Origin: Candidatus Shapirobacteria bacterium
GTDB lineage: Bacteria; Patescibacteriota; Microgenomatia; UBA12405
Direction of reading: 5' to 3'
DNA length: 8,306 nt
NCBI GenBank assembly: GCA_026395315.1
Contig: JAPLYY010000103.1
Span: forward strand, 1 to 8,306
Part shown: positions 1-6,884 of the stretch, piece after piece
How positions within the stretch are numbered: the stretch's first letter is position 1
How the letters are laid out: each line of letters opens with the position of its first letter
Notes under the pieces: model-generated
What the model was told of the DNA's origin: nothing
Seen by the model: the letters and a program-made list of their open reading frames with translations, nothing else
The model's database searches: none
Made by a program: the position numbers and the translations under genes

Positions 1-2
1 CT

Positions 3-218
3 CAAAAATACAAATTTCATCATCATAATCTTAATATTCTGGATTGGGCTAATATCCAAAATAGAAAATTCAATCGACTCCTACCAAATTTTCTTTTTCA
101 CCTTAATCCCCGCTATTTAAAAACATTTCTAAAATCATCGGCCAAAGCAAACTACTTATCTCAAAGCTCAATCTTAATCCGCGAAATACTAAATCAAAAA
201 TTCAACTTAAGCTCTTAA
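3..218 (+). CDS. C-terminal end of an unrecognised protein (partial, 5' end outside window)
   Basis: This frame is open from the left edge for 71 codons and ends at a TAA (216-218). That is longer than chance usually gives in DNA this AT-rich. The peptide is basic and hydrophilic, with no membrane segment, and ends in residues resembling an amphipathic helix (SILIREILNQKF). I do not recognise a family; a glycosyltransferase tail would suit the context but is a guess. Its stop overlaps the end of the convergent radical SAM gene by 12 bp. A competing frame, 1-120, is also open and encodes a strongly hydrophobic 39-residue stretch that could be the end of a membrane protein. I prefer the longer frame because it reaches the neighbouring gene and leaves no gap. 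Confidence 0.5.
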   Translation, partial: QKYKFHHHNLNILDWANIQNRKFNRLLPNFLFHLNPRYLKTFLKSSAKANYLSQSSILIREILNQKFNLSS

Positions 219-1715
219 AGCTCTGGATGTTACTCCGACTCTCGTCGTTAATAAATTCTTTGTTAATTTATATCCGGCCCAAGATATTTTAAGAATATAA
301 TCAAAATCTTCCCATGATTTTATTTTATTCAAAATTCTAAAAATTGACATTGGCGACATCCACCTTTTTATCAAAAAATTTTTATATAACTTTTTTTGCA
401 TTGCTATAATTTCTTCCCCGCTAAAATATTTAGTCTGGCAAGCCACATCTTCAGAAAATAACATATGTTTGTCTTTCATCAACCAGCCTTCTTTAGCAAA
501 CATTTCATAGATTGGAGTGCCGGGGCGAGGTCCTAATCTAAAGAAAAAGGCCAAATCAACATCAGATTTCAAGGCAAATTTAAAAGTATTATCAATATTT
601 TCCCTATTTTCATAAGGAAAACCAATTATGTTCGTTGCTAAAGTCCAGTAGCCTATTTTATTTGCATACTTTGTCAATTCTTTAGCCTGATCAAGACTAT
701 ATGGCTTTCCCACCCATCGTCTTAATTCTCTATCGCCGGACTCTATCCCAAAAGTAATCCGATAACATCCAGATTTCTTCATCAGCAATAATAAATCCTT
801 AGTTAAAGTCCAGTGGGCAATTCCATTCGGCGTTGTCCATTTTATGTTTATTTTTCTTCTTATAATTTCATTACATATTTTCTCCAATCTTACTTTATCC
901 ACCGACATGCTATCATCCTGAAAAGCAAATTCCCTCGCTCCATATTTATTTATCAACATTTCCATTTCATCCACCACATTCTCCGCACTTCTCCCTCTCC
1001 ATTTATGTTGCCATACTGAATTTACCGAACAATACAAACAATGCCCCGGACACCCTCTAGAAGAAACTAGCGGAAACACTGGTGTTCTCATGTTAAAACT
1101 ACCTCCCAAACCATACTTAGGTAAATCCAATTCTTCCCAGGCCGGAAATGGTAAATCATCCAGATTCTTTACTAACTCTCTGGCATCATTTTTAACTATT
1201 TTCTTATTTTCTTTAAAAACTATTCCTTGTATATTTTTTAAATCCACTCCTTTGACTAACTCCCACAAAGTTTCTTCACCCTCACCATACACAGCCACAT
1301 CTACCCACTTATTTTTGACAACAGATACCGGATCGATACTTACATGTGATCCTCCCAACACCACTTTAATATTTTTATCAACCTTCTTTACCAACCTCGC
1401 TATCTCTAATGAATCATCAAAATAGGCGGTAAACATAGTCCCAATACCCACCATATCTGGCTTAAATTTAGAAATTTCGTCGAAAATTTTTTTAATACTC
1501 ATTCCGAATCTTCGCCCTTTACCATTTTTAACCATTCTTTTACTATCAGTGCCCAAAGCATCTAAAAACTTGACCGTTACCCCTTTCTTTTTTAAATATG
1601 CAGTTAAATACAATAACCCAACTGGAATATTTGACGTCAACAGCCCCTCTCCGTATACAGTCCCCGGAGGATAAATCAACATGACTCTCTTATTATTTTC
1701 AATTCTTCTTTTCAC
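207..1715 (-). CDS. B12-binding-domain radical SAM protein
   Basis: This 502-residue protein has the architecture of cobalamin-dependent radical SAM enzymes (BchE-like, class B). An N-terminal Rossmann-like domain (about 10-155) carries LIYPPG (13-18), GGSHVS (121-126) and VYGEGEETL (142-150), all usual in this family. The radical SAM core follows, with its 4Fe-4S motif CPGHCLYC (C222, C226, C229; CX3CX2C), GIESG (323-327) and GFPYE (365-369). The DxHxxG motif that ligates cobalamin from below is not evident, as in many family members. Substrate is unknown; in this locus, methylation or rearrangement of a glycan or lipid is an inference. The start is GTG, overlapping the upstream TPR gene by 17 bp. 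The next ATG (1682) would clip the first beta-strand, so GTG is preferred, although no strong Shine-Dalgarno is seen. It is the last gene of the minus-strand operon. Confidence 0.9.
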   Translation of the reverse strand: MKRRIENNKRVMLIYPPGTVYGEGLLTSNIPVGLLYLTAYLKKKGVTVKFLDALGTDSKRMVKNGKGRRFGMSIKKIFDEISKFKPDMVGIGTMFTAYFDDSLEIARLVKKVDKNIKVVLGGSHVSIDPVSVVKNKWVDVAVYGEGEETLWELVKGVDLKNIQGIVFKENKKIVKNDARELVKNLDDLPFPAWEELDLPKYGLGGSFNMRTPVFPLVSSRGCPGHCLYCSVNSVWQHKWRGRSAENVVDEMEMLINKYGAREFAFQDDSMSVDKVRLEKICNEIIRRKINIKWTTPNGIAHWTLTKDLLLLMKKSGCYRITFGIESGDRELRRWVGKPYSLDQAKELTKYANKIGYWTLATNIIGFPYENRENIDNTFKFALKSDVDLAFFFRLGPRPGTPIYEMFAKEGWLMKDKHMLFSEDVACQTKYFSGEEIIAMQKKLYKNFLIKRWMSPMSIFRILNKIKSWEDFDYILKISWAGYKLTKNLLTTRVGVTSRALRA

Positions 1716-2811
1716 TTTGTGTCGCCATTAACGTTTTCAATTGTTGTAAAGCTTGTTTAGCCGGTTGGTAATCAGGTATTTGTTTTAATAAATTTTCAAA
1801 GATAGTTTCTGCTTCAGTTAACTTCCCCACTTGGGCATAAACTACTCCCACCACATATACCGCCTGAGGATTTTCTGGCTGAAGTTTTAAAGCCGCTTGA
1901 GAATGCTGTAACGCCAAATCACTTTTTCCCTCCATTAAATCAATTTGGGTCAAACTTAAATACGTCTGATAAAGCTCCGGTGAAAAATTTAAAGCAACAT
2001 TGTAACTTTCTCTCGCCAAATCCAATCTTCCGATTTTAAAAAATATATTTGCCCGATTGTGATACGCATCGGCATAATTTGGCTTAACAATCGTCGATTG
2101 AGTAAAGCCCTTTATCGCATTAGTAGGATCATTCAGTTTATCGTAATCATCTCCGATATTATTCCAAGCGTTGTGAGAATTGGGAGACACTTGGCAGGTA
2201 TTTACCCATAATTTATGATTTGTTTGCCAATCAATATTTCTTATATATACCTTTATGGAAAATAAGACCAACAATAAACCCAATACTCCTCCAATTATGA
2301 TTTTTGAGTACCTCCAAAGGTCAGTAATAATTAACCCCAAAAAAAGACAAAATCCTAATGATCCTAAAAACATATACCTTTCTGCCACCAACCAGCTAAC
2401 TTTAACCGGCATAATTGAAGGCAACACTGCCGCGATAATAAAGGCCAAAGCAAAAAAATATCTCTTGTCTTTAAAGAAAAAATATATTGTTGTGGCTAAA
2501 TATAATAACAAAATAAACCAATTCAACTGCCACGGAAAAGTATACATTGTGTGATATAAGGTCAAATCAACCGGAACAGCTAACAACTGAAGATATTTAG
2601 ATATTCCGGTAGGATATTGAAAAAAAGGATCATAAAAAACACTTTCAGAAGAATTGTATCCTGAATTAACCACCCCAATTCTATATTTAATGTAAGGCAT
2701 GGCAAATATTACAAACAAAATCGACAACACTAGCGTCCCCAAAATAAATTTAGTCCAGTTGATCCTAACCCGATTAATCCCAACATACAGCAAATAAATC
2801 ATCATTATCAA
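1699..2811 (-). CDS. TMTC-like membrane protein with TPRs, C-terminal piece of a broken gene
   Basis: This reading frame has a hydrophobic N-terminal half with about six membrane segments (roughly 2-12, 22-42, 97-112, 118-135, 146-166, 170-188). It contains AERYMFLGSLGF (143-154), matching the AERY signature of TMTC-type GT-C membrane glycosyltransferases. About four tetratricopeptide repeats follow (213-348), with a short charged tail. The annotated start is a TTG; ATGs at 2805 and 2802 are alternatives. The frame is open upstream to about 2865 and reads TDKPRPFAVLL just before the TTG, which looks like interior family sequence rather than a leader. I therefore read it as the downstream piece of one gene with 2837-3244. 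If translated, it lacks the first extracytoplasmic loop with the catalytic-type acidic pair. TPRs in this family usually mediate partner or substrate contacts. Confidence 0.8.
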   Translation of the reverse strand: MIMMIYLLYVGINRVRINWTKFILGTLVLSILFVIFAMPYIKYRIGVVNSGYNSSESVFYDPFFQYPTGISKYLQLLAVPVDLTLYHTMYTFPWQLNWFILLLYLATTIYFFFKDKRYFFALAFIIAAVLPSIMPVKVSWLVAERYMFLGSLGFCLFLGLIITDLWRYSKIIIGGVLGLLLVLFSIKVYIRNIDWQTNHKLWVNTCQVSPNSHNAWNNIGDDYDKLNDPTNAIKGFTQSTIVKPNYADAYHNRANIFFKIGRLDLARESYNVALNFSPELYQTYLSLTQIDLMEGKSDLALQHSQAALKLQPENPQAVYVVGVVYAQVGKLTEAETIFENLLKQIPDYQPAKQALQQLKTLMATQSEKKN

Positions 2812-2836
2812 CAGAACGGCAAATGGTCTTGGCTTA

Positions 2837-3244
2837 TCAGTAAAAAATAAAAATAGTTTCCAAAATTATAAACGCCAACCAACAAAAAACAATGTATAAC
2901 ACCAAACTCAAAACGTGGTAACCAACTGGGCTGCTAATTCCCACCAATTTAGATACCAAATAATTACTAAAAGTTGCCGAATTACCAAACATATTCCAAA
3001 AGTCACCCACCCGTGGATTCTGTGTGATTGAAGCATAATCATCTGATACAAATCCTCCGGCTAAACCATTCCAGTAAATAATCACCACCATAACCGTTAA
3101 CCCCAAAAGATACCTCCAGTTTTCCTTAATTATTTTTTTTAAACTATCCCTCAATCCAACTTTCTCAAACTTATCTTGTTTATTTTCACTATTTTTCAAA
3201 ATTTCAATCTCTTTTCTGATTTTTTTTAGCTTCCTTTGTGACAT
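2837..3244 (-). CDS. TMTC-like membrane protein, N-terminal piece of a broken gene
   Basis: This short frame (136 codons from the ATG) encodes a lysine-rich cytoplasmic start, a membrane helix (about residues 45-60), the loop motif GGFVSDDYASITQNP with the paired aspartates typical of the first loop in TMTC/GT-C enzymes, and a second helix containing GYHVLSLVLYIVFCW. It then stops at a TGA just after a run of six T on the coding strand. The rest of such a protein continues in another frame from about 2856 downward, but the usual central block (ALHP...EAV.WISGR region) is absent. The start is uncertain: ATG 3244 overlaps the CofD-like gene by 41 bp, TTG 3199 would give a 4-nt gap, and the frame stays open to 3313. 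Alone it is unlikely to be an active enzyme. Confidence 0.7.
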   Translation of the reverse strand: MSQRKLKKIRKEIEILKNSENKQDKFEKVGLRDSLKKIIKENWRYLLGLTVMVVIIYWNGLAGGFVSDDYASITQNPRVGDFWNMFGNSATFSNYLVSKLVGISSPVGYHVLSLVLYIVFCWLAFIILETIFIFY

Positions 3245-4217
3245 ACAACATTCTAGCAAAAATTTTCGCCAATTTTTCCTCGCTGTGTCGTAAAGTATTA
3301 TTTTTTTCCTCAATTATGGCAATATCCTCGTACCTCACTTTAATTTTACTTCTTTTTTCATATTTTATCGGGTACGAATGCTCCTTTTCATAATATTTCA
3401 AAATTACCGCCAATTTCTTTTGGTCAAGCTTACCTAAATCGGCTATCAGCACCAATTCAAAAGGGGACACATCTCCCAAATATCTCTTAAACACATTCAC
3501 ATAATCATTCTGATCAAAACCACTGTTTTCGTTGGCTACCGACATAATGTTCGTCATTAAAATCTTCTTGGCTTTTGATCTTTTGTAAGCCTCAATCATT
3601 CCCTCCGCTAAAAAATTAGTTATTACCGACCCATACATACTCCCCGGACTAACCACAATTATTTCTGCCTCGTTTATGGCTTGAATTGCCTCTTCATTGG
3701 CCTTAACTTTTGGTTCCAGCCAGATTGTTTTGACCCTATCATCCGACATTCTCAAATTATCCAAATTATGTTCCCCACAATATTCTTTGCCGCTAATTGT
3801 TTTAAAACAGACATTTCCCGGTTCCACCGCTACCGGAATAACTTTACCAATAATCCTCGCCCCGGTTAGATGAGAAAAAAGTTCATCTACTTCAGACAAG
3901 TTACCCACTCTTTCTGACATAAATTGAAAAAATAAATTGCCGAAATTTCGCCCCCGGCCGTCCCGAAACCTCAACATCTCTTCCCAGGCATTCTTTTGCT
4001 CACCGTCATTCCATAAAGAAATTAACGCCCGCCAATAGTCAGAAAAGGCCAAAATATTACCTCGTTCATCGGTTCTCATTCTACCGCTGTCTCCGCCCGA
4101 ATCAAAAGTAGTCACAATGGATTTTATATTGCAGTATGTAGCCTTAATTAACGCTTTATTAACCACCGGCATCCCCGAACCACAGCCCATGGTACAAATT
4201 TTATAATTATTTCTCAT
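3204..4217 (-). CDS. CofD/YvcK-like family protein (divergent)
   Basis: This 337-residue protein matches the CofD/YvcK fold by motif order. A glycine-rich N-terminal loop GCGSGMP (11-17) is followed by TTFDSGGDSGRMR (36-48; compare the DDGGSSGRLR motif of YvcK), FGNLFFQFM (92-100), VVSPGSMYGSVITNFL (188-203) and TNIMSVANENSGFDQNDYV (222-240). CofD transfers phospholactate in F420 synthesis; YvcK is a regulator of carbon metabolism and morphology that binds UDP-GlcNAc. Here the usual GDxRN segment reads AFSDYWRAL (57-65), so the ligand site appears altered and neither activity can be assumed. The C-terminal tail is lysine-rich. The gene is first in the minus-strand operon and overlaps or abuts the TMTC fragment. 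Its ATG lies 25 bp from the divergent wzm start and has no convincing Shine-Dalgarno. A sugar-nucleotide ligand would suit this locus, but that is inference. Confidence 0.85.
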   Translation of the reverse strand: MRNNYKICTMGCGSGMPVVNKALIKATYCNIKSIVTTFDSGGDSGRMRTDERGNILAFSDYWRALISLWNDGEQKNAWEEMLRFRDGRGRNFGNLFFQFMSERVGNLSEVDELFSHLTGARIIGKVIPVAVEPGNVCFKTISGKEYCGEHNLDNLRMSDDRVKTIWLEPKVKANEEAIQAINEAEIIVVSPGSMYGSVITNFLAEGMIEAYKRSKAKKILMTNIMSVANENSGFDQNDYVNVFKRYLGDVSPFELVLIADLGKLDQKKLAVILKYYEKEHSYPIKYEKRSKIKVRYEDIAIIEEKNNTLRHSEEKLAKIFARMLYVTKEAKKNQKRD

Positions 4218-4242
4218 CTTTTTTGCTACACTATCATATCAA
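4218..4242. promoter_or_regulatory. Candidate bidirectional promoter between CofD-like gene and wzm
   Basis: Only 25 bp separate the two divergent start codons. The block CTATCATATC (4231-4240) reads TATCAT on the plus strand (4232-4237), 5 nt before the wzm ATG. On the minus strand it reads TATGAT (4238-4233), 15 nt before the CofD-like ATG. Each matches 5 of 6 bases of the -10 consensus TATAAT and they overlap almost fully. Transcripts would be leaderless for wzm and nearly so for the other gene. No good -35 hexamer is visible, and any -35 would lie inside the opposing gene. Short AT-rich matches arise easily by chance. Confidence 0.35.
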
Positions 4243-5040
4243 ATGGAGATATTTAAAGAAATTAAAGCCGTTATCAAATGGCACGAACTTCTCTGGCAGA
4301 TGGTTAGCCGTGAAGTCAAAGCCCGCTATAAGCAATCGATTCTTGGCTACTTTTGGGTAATTCTCAATCCTCTGGCTCAAATGCTGGTTATGTCCTTTGC
4401 CTTTTCCATCATTCTTCGTATTCCCACCAATGCCGCTTCTAATATTCCCTATTCTGTCTTTCTGTTCGTCGCCCTTTTACCTTGGAATCTGTTTGCCAAC
4501 TCATTATCATCAGCCTGTGGCTCACTGGTTGGCTCTGCCTCATTAATTACTAAAGTTTATTTTCCCCGAACCATATTAGTTATCTCCACCATTATCGCCA
4601 AAATCGTCGATTTTCTTTTTGCCTTAATCGTCCTGATTATTTATATGATTGCTTTTCATATTTCTATCAATACCAACATTCTTTGGATTTTCCCCATCTT
4701 TTTCATTCAACAAATTTTCACCCTTGGGCTGTCTCTCTTTTTCGCCGCTAGCAACTTACTCTACCGCGACATCCAATATTTAATTTCCCTAATCTTAACT
4801 CTCTGGCTTTATCTTACCCCGGTTATTTATCCCGCCGACATTGTTCCCGCCCGATACAAAATATTTTTCCAATTGAATCCCATGGCCATTATTATCAATG
4901 CCTACCGTCAAACCGTCCTTGGCGGCGGTCCCCCCAATTATTTCAGTCTGTTGATCGCTTTAATTGTTTCTCTCATTGTTCTGCTCTTGGGTCTTTCTTA
5001 TTTCAAATCCCGCGAAAAAATCTTTGCGGATAATATATAA
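4243..5040 (+). CDS. wzm: ABC-2 type polysaccharide/O-antigen export permease (Wzm-like)
   Basis: This 265-residue inner-membrane protein has the size and layout of Wzm/TagG/KpsM permeases. An amphipathic cytoplasmic start carries REVKARYKQSILGYFWVILNP (23-43, hallmark of the family), followed by about six membrane segments (roughly 34-56, 66-92, 112-139, 145-170, 177-197, 235-255). YRDIQY (174-179), LTPVIYP (191-197) and NPMAIIINAYR (212-222) are all typical. It forms the channel half of an exporter for lipid-linked glycan, driven by the Wzt ATPase at 6885-7634. That partner is not adjacent as is usual: a flippase and an NYN gene lie between them. Hand-counted GC over 4261-4500 is about 45%, against about 33% in the neighbouring flippase. 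The last 38 bp overlap the convergent flippase gene. The ATG has no Shine-Dalgarno. Confidence 0.93.
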   Translation: MEIFKEIKAVIKWHELLWQMVSREVKARYKQSILGYFWVILNPLAQMLVMSFAFSIILRIPTNAASNIPYSVFLFVALLPWNLFANSLSSACGSLVGSASLITKVYFPRTILVISTIIAKIVDFLFALIVLIIYMIAFHISINTNILWIFPIFFIQQIFTLGLSLFFAASNLLYRDIQYLISLILTLWLYLTPVIYPADIVPARYKIFFQLNPMAIIINAYRQTVLGGGPPNYFSLLIALIVSLIVLLLGLSYFKSREKIFADNI

Positions 5041-6244
5041 AACACAGCGTTACCCCTAAAATTATCCCTTCGCTGATCAATAAACTCGTCGCCGCTGCCG
5101 AAAATCCATAAATAGAAATCAGGAAATAATTTAGACCCAAATTTAATAACATTCCTACAAGCACAGCATAAAAAGTATATTTTTGTTTACTTTGAGCCAC
5201 CAATAAATTGGACAACAGTATTCTAAAATAATTGATCACCCCAGCCCATATTAGTATAGCCATAGCACTGCCGGCGATTAAATAATTTGTTCCATAAATA
5301 GTGGTCACTATCAAATCTCTACCTATGGTGATTATCAACGTTAATGGGATTAAACCAACTAAAGAAAATCCAATTACAATTTTTAACAATCTGTTTAAAG
5401 TCACCCTGTTTTGTTGATGCACTAATACCGACATCCTGGGAAAGATAGCATTATTAATAAAATTTATACTTTGAAAGGCAAAGAGAATCTTGTACGCCGC
5501 CTGATAAAAGCCCACCTTTTCCTGACCTAAAAATTTTCCGATTAGTAATGTATCAATATTGGCATAGACCGCCGCCACTATCGCCGTTGCCAATAGCGGA
5601 GATGCTTCCTTTGACAAAGTCAAAATAAACTTTTTATCAAACTCCAAAACAATTCTTAAATCTAATTTTTTAATTAACTCCAAAGATATTATTAGGCTGA
5701 TCAATGTTGTCACTACATAGCTAATCGCTAAATCCAATACGCTACCTTTGTTACCAATCGTCCAAATTGTTGCCAAAAGAATTCCGATATAAAAAGTCAG
5801 TTTAGTCAAAAAAACCAGTTCCATTTTTTCCCAGGCTGTAAAAATTGTCACAAATGTCGACTGGGTTACTTGGCACAATTGGTAAACTCCAATCGCTAAT
5901 ATCAAACCTCTGGCTTGGCTACTATTAATAATGTAAGTGGACACCAGAATTGTCAGTATGGTTAAAGCTCCTAAAACTAATTTCGCTGACAATAAATTAC
6001 TCAGATATTTTTGAGTTTTATCCTTTTCTTTGGCAATTTCCCGATTAGCAATCTGGCTCATTCCCAGGTCAGCCATAATCAAAAATATTGCTACATAGGC
6101 CGATGATAAATTGTATGCTCCGAATTCTTTTGGTCCAAAATACCGTACCATACTTACCGTGACTCCAAACATGATCAGTTTGGACATTACTTCAACCAAG
6201 CCCAGCCAAAATGAATTCTTAAATAGTATCTTCCGGTTTGACAT
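5003..6244 (-). CDS. MOP-superfamily polysaccharide flippase (Wzx-like)
   Basis: This protein of about 413 residues is hydrophobic throughout, with roughly 12 membrane segments, the size and pattern of Wzx/MVF-type polysaccharide flippases. Numbering from the TTG at 6250, family-like features are an N-terminal helix after SNRKILFKNSFWLG, RYFGPKEFGAYNL (36-48), DLGMSQIANREIAK (61-74) and, in the second half, YANIDTLLIGKFLGQ (229-243) with FP at 270-271. Such proteins move lipid-linked glycan units across the inner membrane. Three in-frame starts lie together: TTG 6250, GTG 6247 and ATG 6244. I chose the ATG because a TAGAAT hexamer (6256-6251, minus strand) ends just before the TTG and would give a leaderless start there. 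The 3' end overlaps wzm by 38 bp tail to tail. Wzx function is by family; the substrate is unknown. Confidence 0.9.
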   Translation of the reverse strand: MSNRKILFKNSFWLGLVEVMSKLIMFGVTVSMVRYFGPKEFGAYNLSSAYVAIFLIMADLGMSQIANREIAKEKDKTQKYLSNLLSAKLVLGALTILTILVSTYIINSSQARGLILAIGVYQLCQVTQSTFVTIFTAWEKMELVFLTKLTFYIGILLATIWTIGNKGSVLDLAISYVVTTLISLIISLELIKKLDLRIVLEFDKKFILTLSKEASPLLATAIVAAVYANIDTLLIGKFLGQEKVGFYQAAYKILFAFQSINFINNAIFPRMSVLVHQQNRVTLNRLLKIVIGFSLVGLIPLTLIITIGRDLIVTTIYGTNYLIAGSAMAILIWAGVINYFRILLSNLLVAQSKQKYTFYAVLVGMLLNLGLNYFLISIYGFSAAATSLLISEGIILGVTLCFIYYPQRFFRGI

Positions 6245-6276
6245 CACCAAATTCTATCATTTCCCAACAAGTTGAA

Positions 6277-6302
6277 ATTTTACTATTAATTAATTGTAAA
6301 AT
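6277..6302. promoter_or_regulatory. 26-bp near-perfect palindrome, candidate operator/promoter
   Basis: Twelve of thirteen base pairs about the centre (6289/6290) are complementary; the only mismatch is 6284/6295. The arms are ATTTTAC and GTAAAAT, around an ATTAATTAAT core. The palindrome lies in the 67-bp gap between the divergent flippase and NYN genes. Each outer arm reads TAAAAT outward (plus strand 6297-6302; minus strand 6282-6277), a 5/6 match to the -10 consensus. TTGAAA at 6272-6277 could be a plus-strand -35 with a long 19-bp spacer. The plus-strand -10 would place transcription start close to the NYN GTG. A dimeric repressor site overlapping the promoter is an inference; AT-rich DNA forms such palindromes more readily than average. 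Confidence 0.4.
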
Positions 6303-6311
6303 ATCCTCATA

Positions 6312-6842
6312 GTGCAAAAACCACTCAAAAATAAATCTATCATTTACGCTTTTATCGACAGCCAAAATTTAAACTTAGGAATAAGAAGTTTGGGTTGGAA
6401 ATTAGATTGGCGAAAATTTAGACAGTACATAAAAAACAAATATAACGTCGAAAAAGCTTTTGCTTTCATTGGATATAAAGCCGGAAATGAAGCTTTGTAC
6501 ACCAGTATGCAAGAAATGGGTTATATTGTCGTCTTAAAACCCACCCTAGAACTTCCTGATGGCACTGTCAAAGGCAATGTTGACGCTGAACTAGTTTTAC
6601 ACACGATGATCGAATTTAAAAATTTTAATAAAGCAGTAATAGTCACCAATGATGGAGATTTCCATTGTTTAGTTGAATATCTTGTAGATAAAAACAAACT
6701 TCGTTGCGTCCTTGCACCAAACAAACACTATTCGAGTCTTCTTCGCGAATTCAATAATTATATTATTAGAATTGATGTCTTAAAAAATTCTTTAAAATTA
6801 GACCAAAAAAAGACTGGCATTCGCGGTCGGTCGAAACCTTAG
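6312..6842 (+). CDS. NYN domain protein (LabA/DUF88-like), PIN-fold nuclease
   Basis: This 176-residue single-domain protein carries the acidic residues of the NYN (PIN-like) nuclease fold: D16 in AFIDSQNL (13-20), D91 in KGNVDAELVLH (87-97), and D114 and D116 in IVTNDGDF (110-117). The late RCVLAPNKHYSSLLREF segment (131-147) is also typical of LabA/DUF88 proteins. Family members are predicted or shown to be metal-dependent RNases; the target here is unknown. A basic tail (170-175, with RGR) could help nucleic-acid contact. The start is GTG, and no other usable start lies before the first beta-strand, so it is well supported. The gene stands just upstream of wzt in the same direction and divergent from the flippase, behind a 26-bp palindrome. 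A link to glycan export is not evident from the protein itself. Confidence 0.9.
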   Translation: MQKPLKNKSIIYAFIDSQNLNLGIRSLGWKLDWRKFRQYIKNKYNVEKAFAFIGYKAGNEALYTSMQEMGYIVVLKPTLELPDGTVKGNVDAELVLHTMIEFKNFNKAVIVTNDGDFHCLVEYLVDKNKLRCVLAPNKHYSSLLREFNNYIIRIDVLKNSLKLDQKKTGIRGRSKP

Positions 6843-6884
6843 GCTAGTCCAGTCATCGTGATTCTCAATTATAACAACAAATCA

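Noticed and set aside
207..228. Short direct repeat TTAAGCTC / TTAAAGCTC at the end of the radical SAM gene
   Set aside because: Two imperfect copies only, in coding sequence; no sign of a larger repeat or insertion boundary.
1090..1425. Plus-strand open frame of 111 codons
   Set aside because: Opposite strand of the cobalamin-binding domain of the radical SAM gene; Ser/Thr/Pro-rich translation typical of an antisense shadow.
2255..2554. Plus-strand open frame of 99 codons
   Set aside because: It lies opposite the TMTC/TPR coding region, its translation is low-complexity with no recognisable motif, and the minus-strand frame has clear family motifs.
2837..2850. Programmed ribosomal frameshift at the T6 run in the TMTC gene
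   Set aside because: Shifting would join the frames, but a conserved central block would still be missing, so a deletion-type lesion is the simpler reading.
5010..5029. Hairpin CCGC(G)AAA...TTTGCGG as a wzm terminator
   Set aside because: The stem has a bulge, lies in the coding ends of both genes, and is not followed by a T tract on either strand.
6812..6854. Inverted repeat GACTGG...CCAGTC around the NYN stop
   Set aside because: Only a 6-bp stem with a 31-nt loop and no T tract; a chance match is likely.
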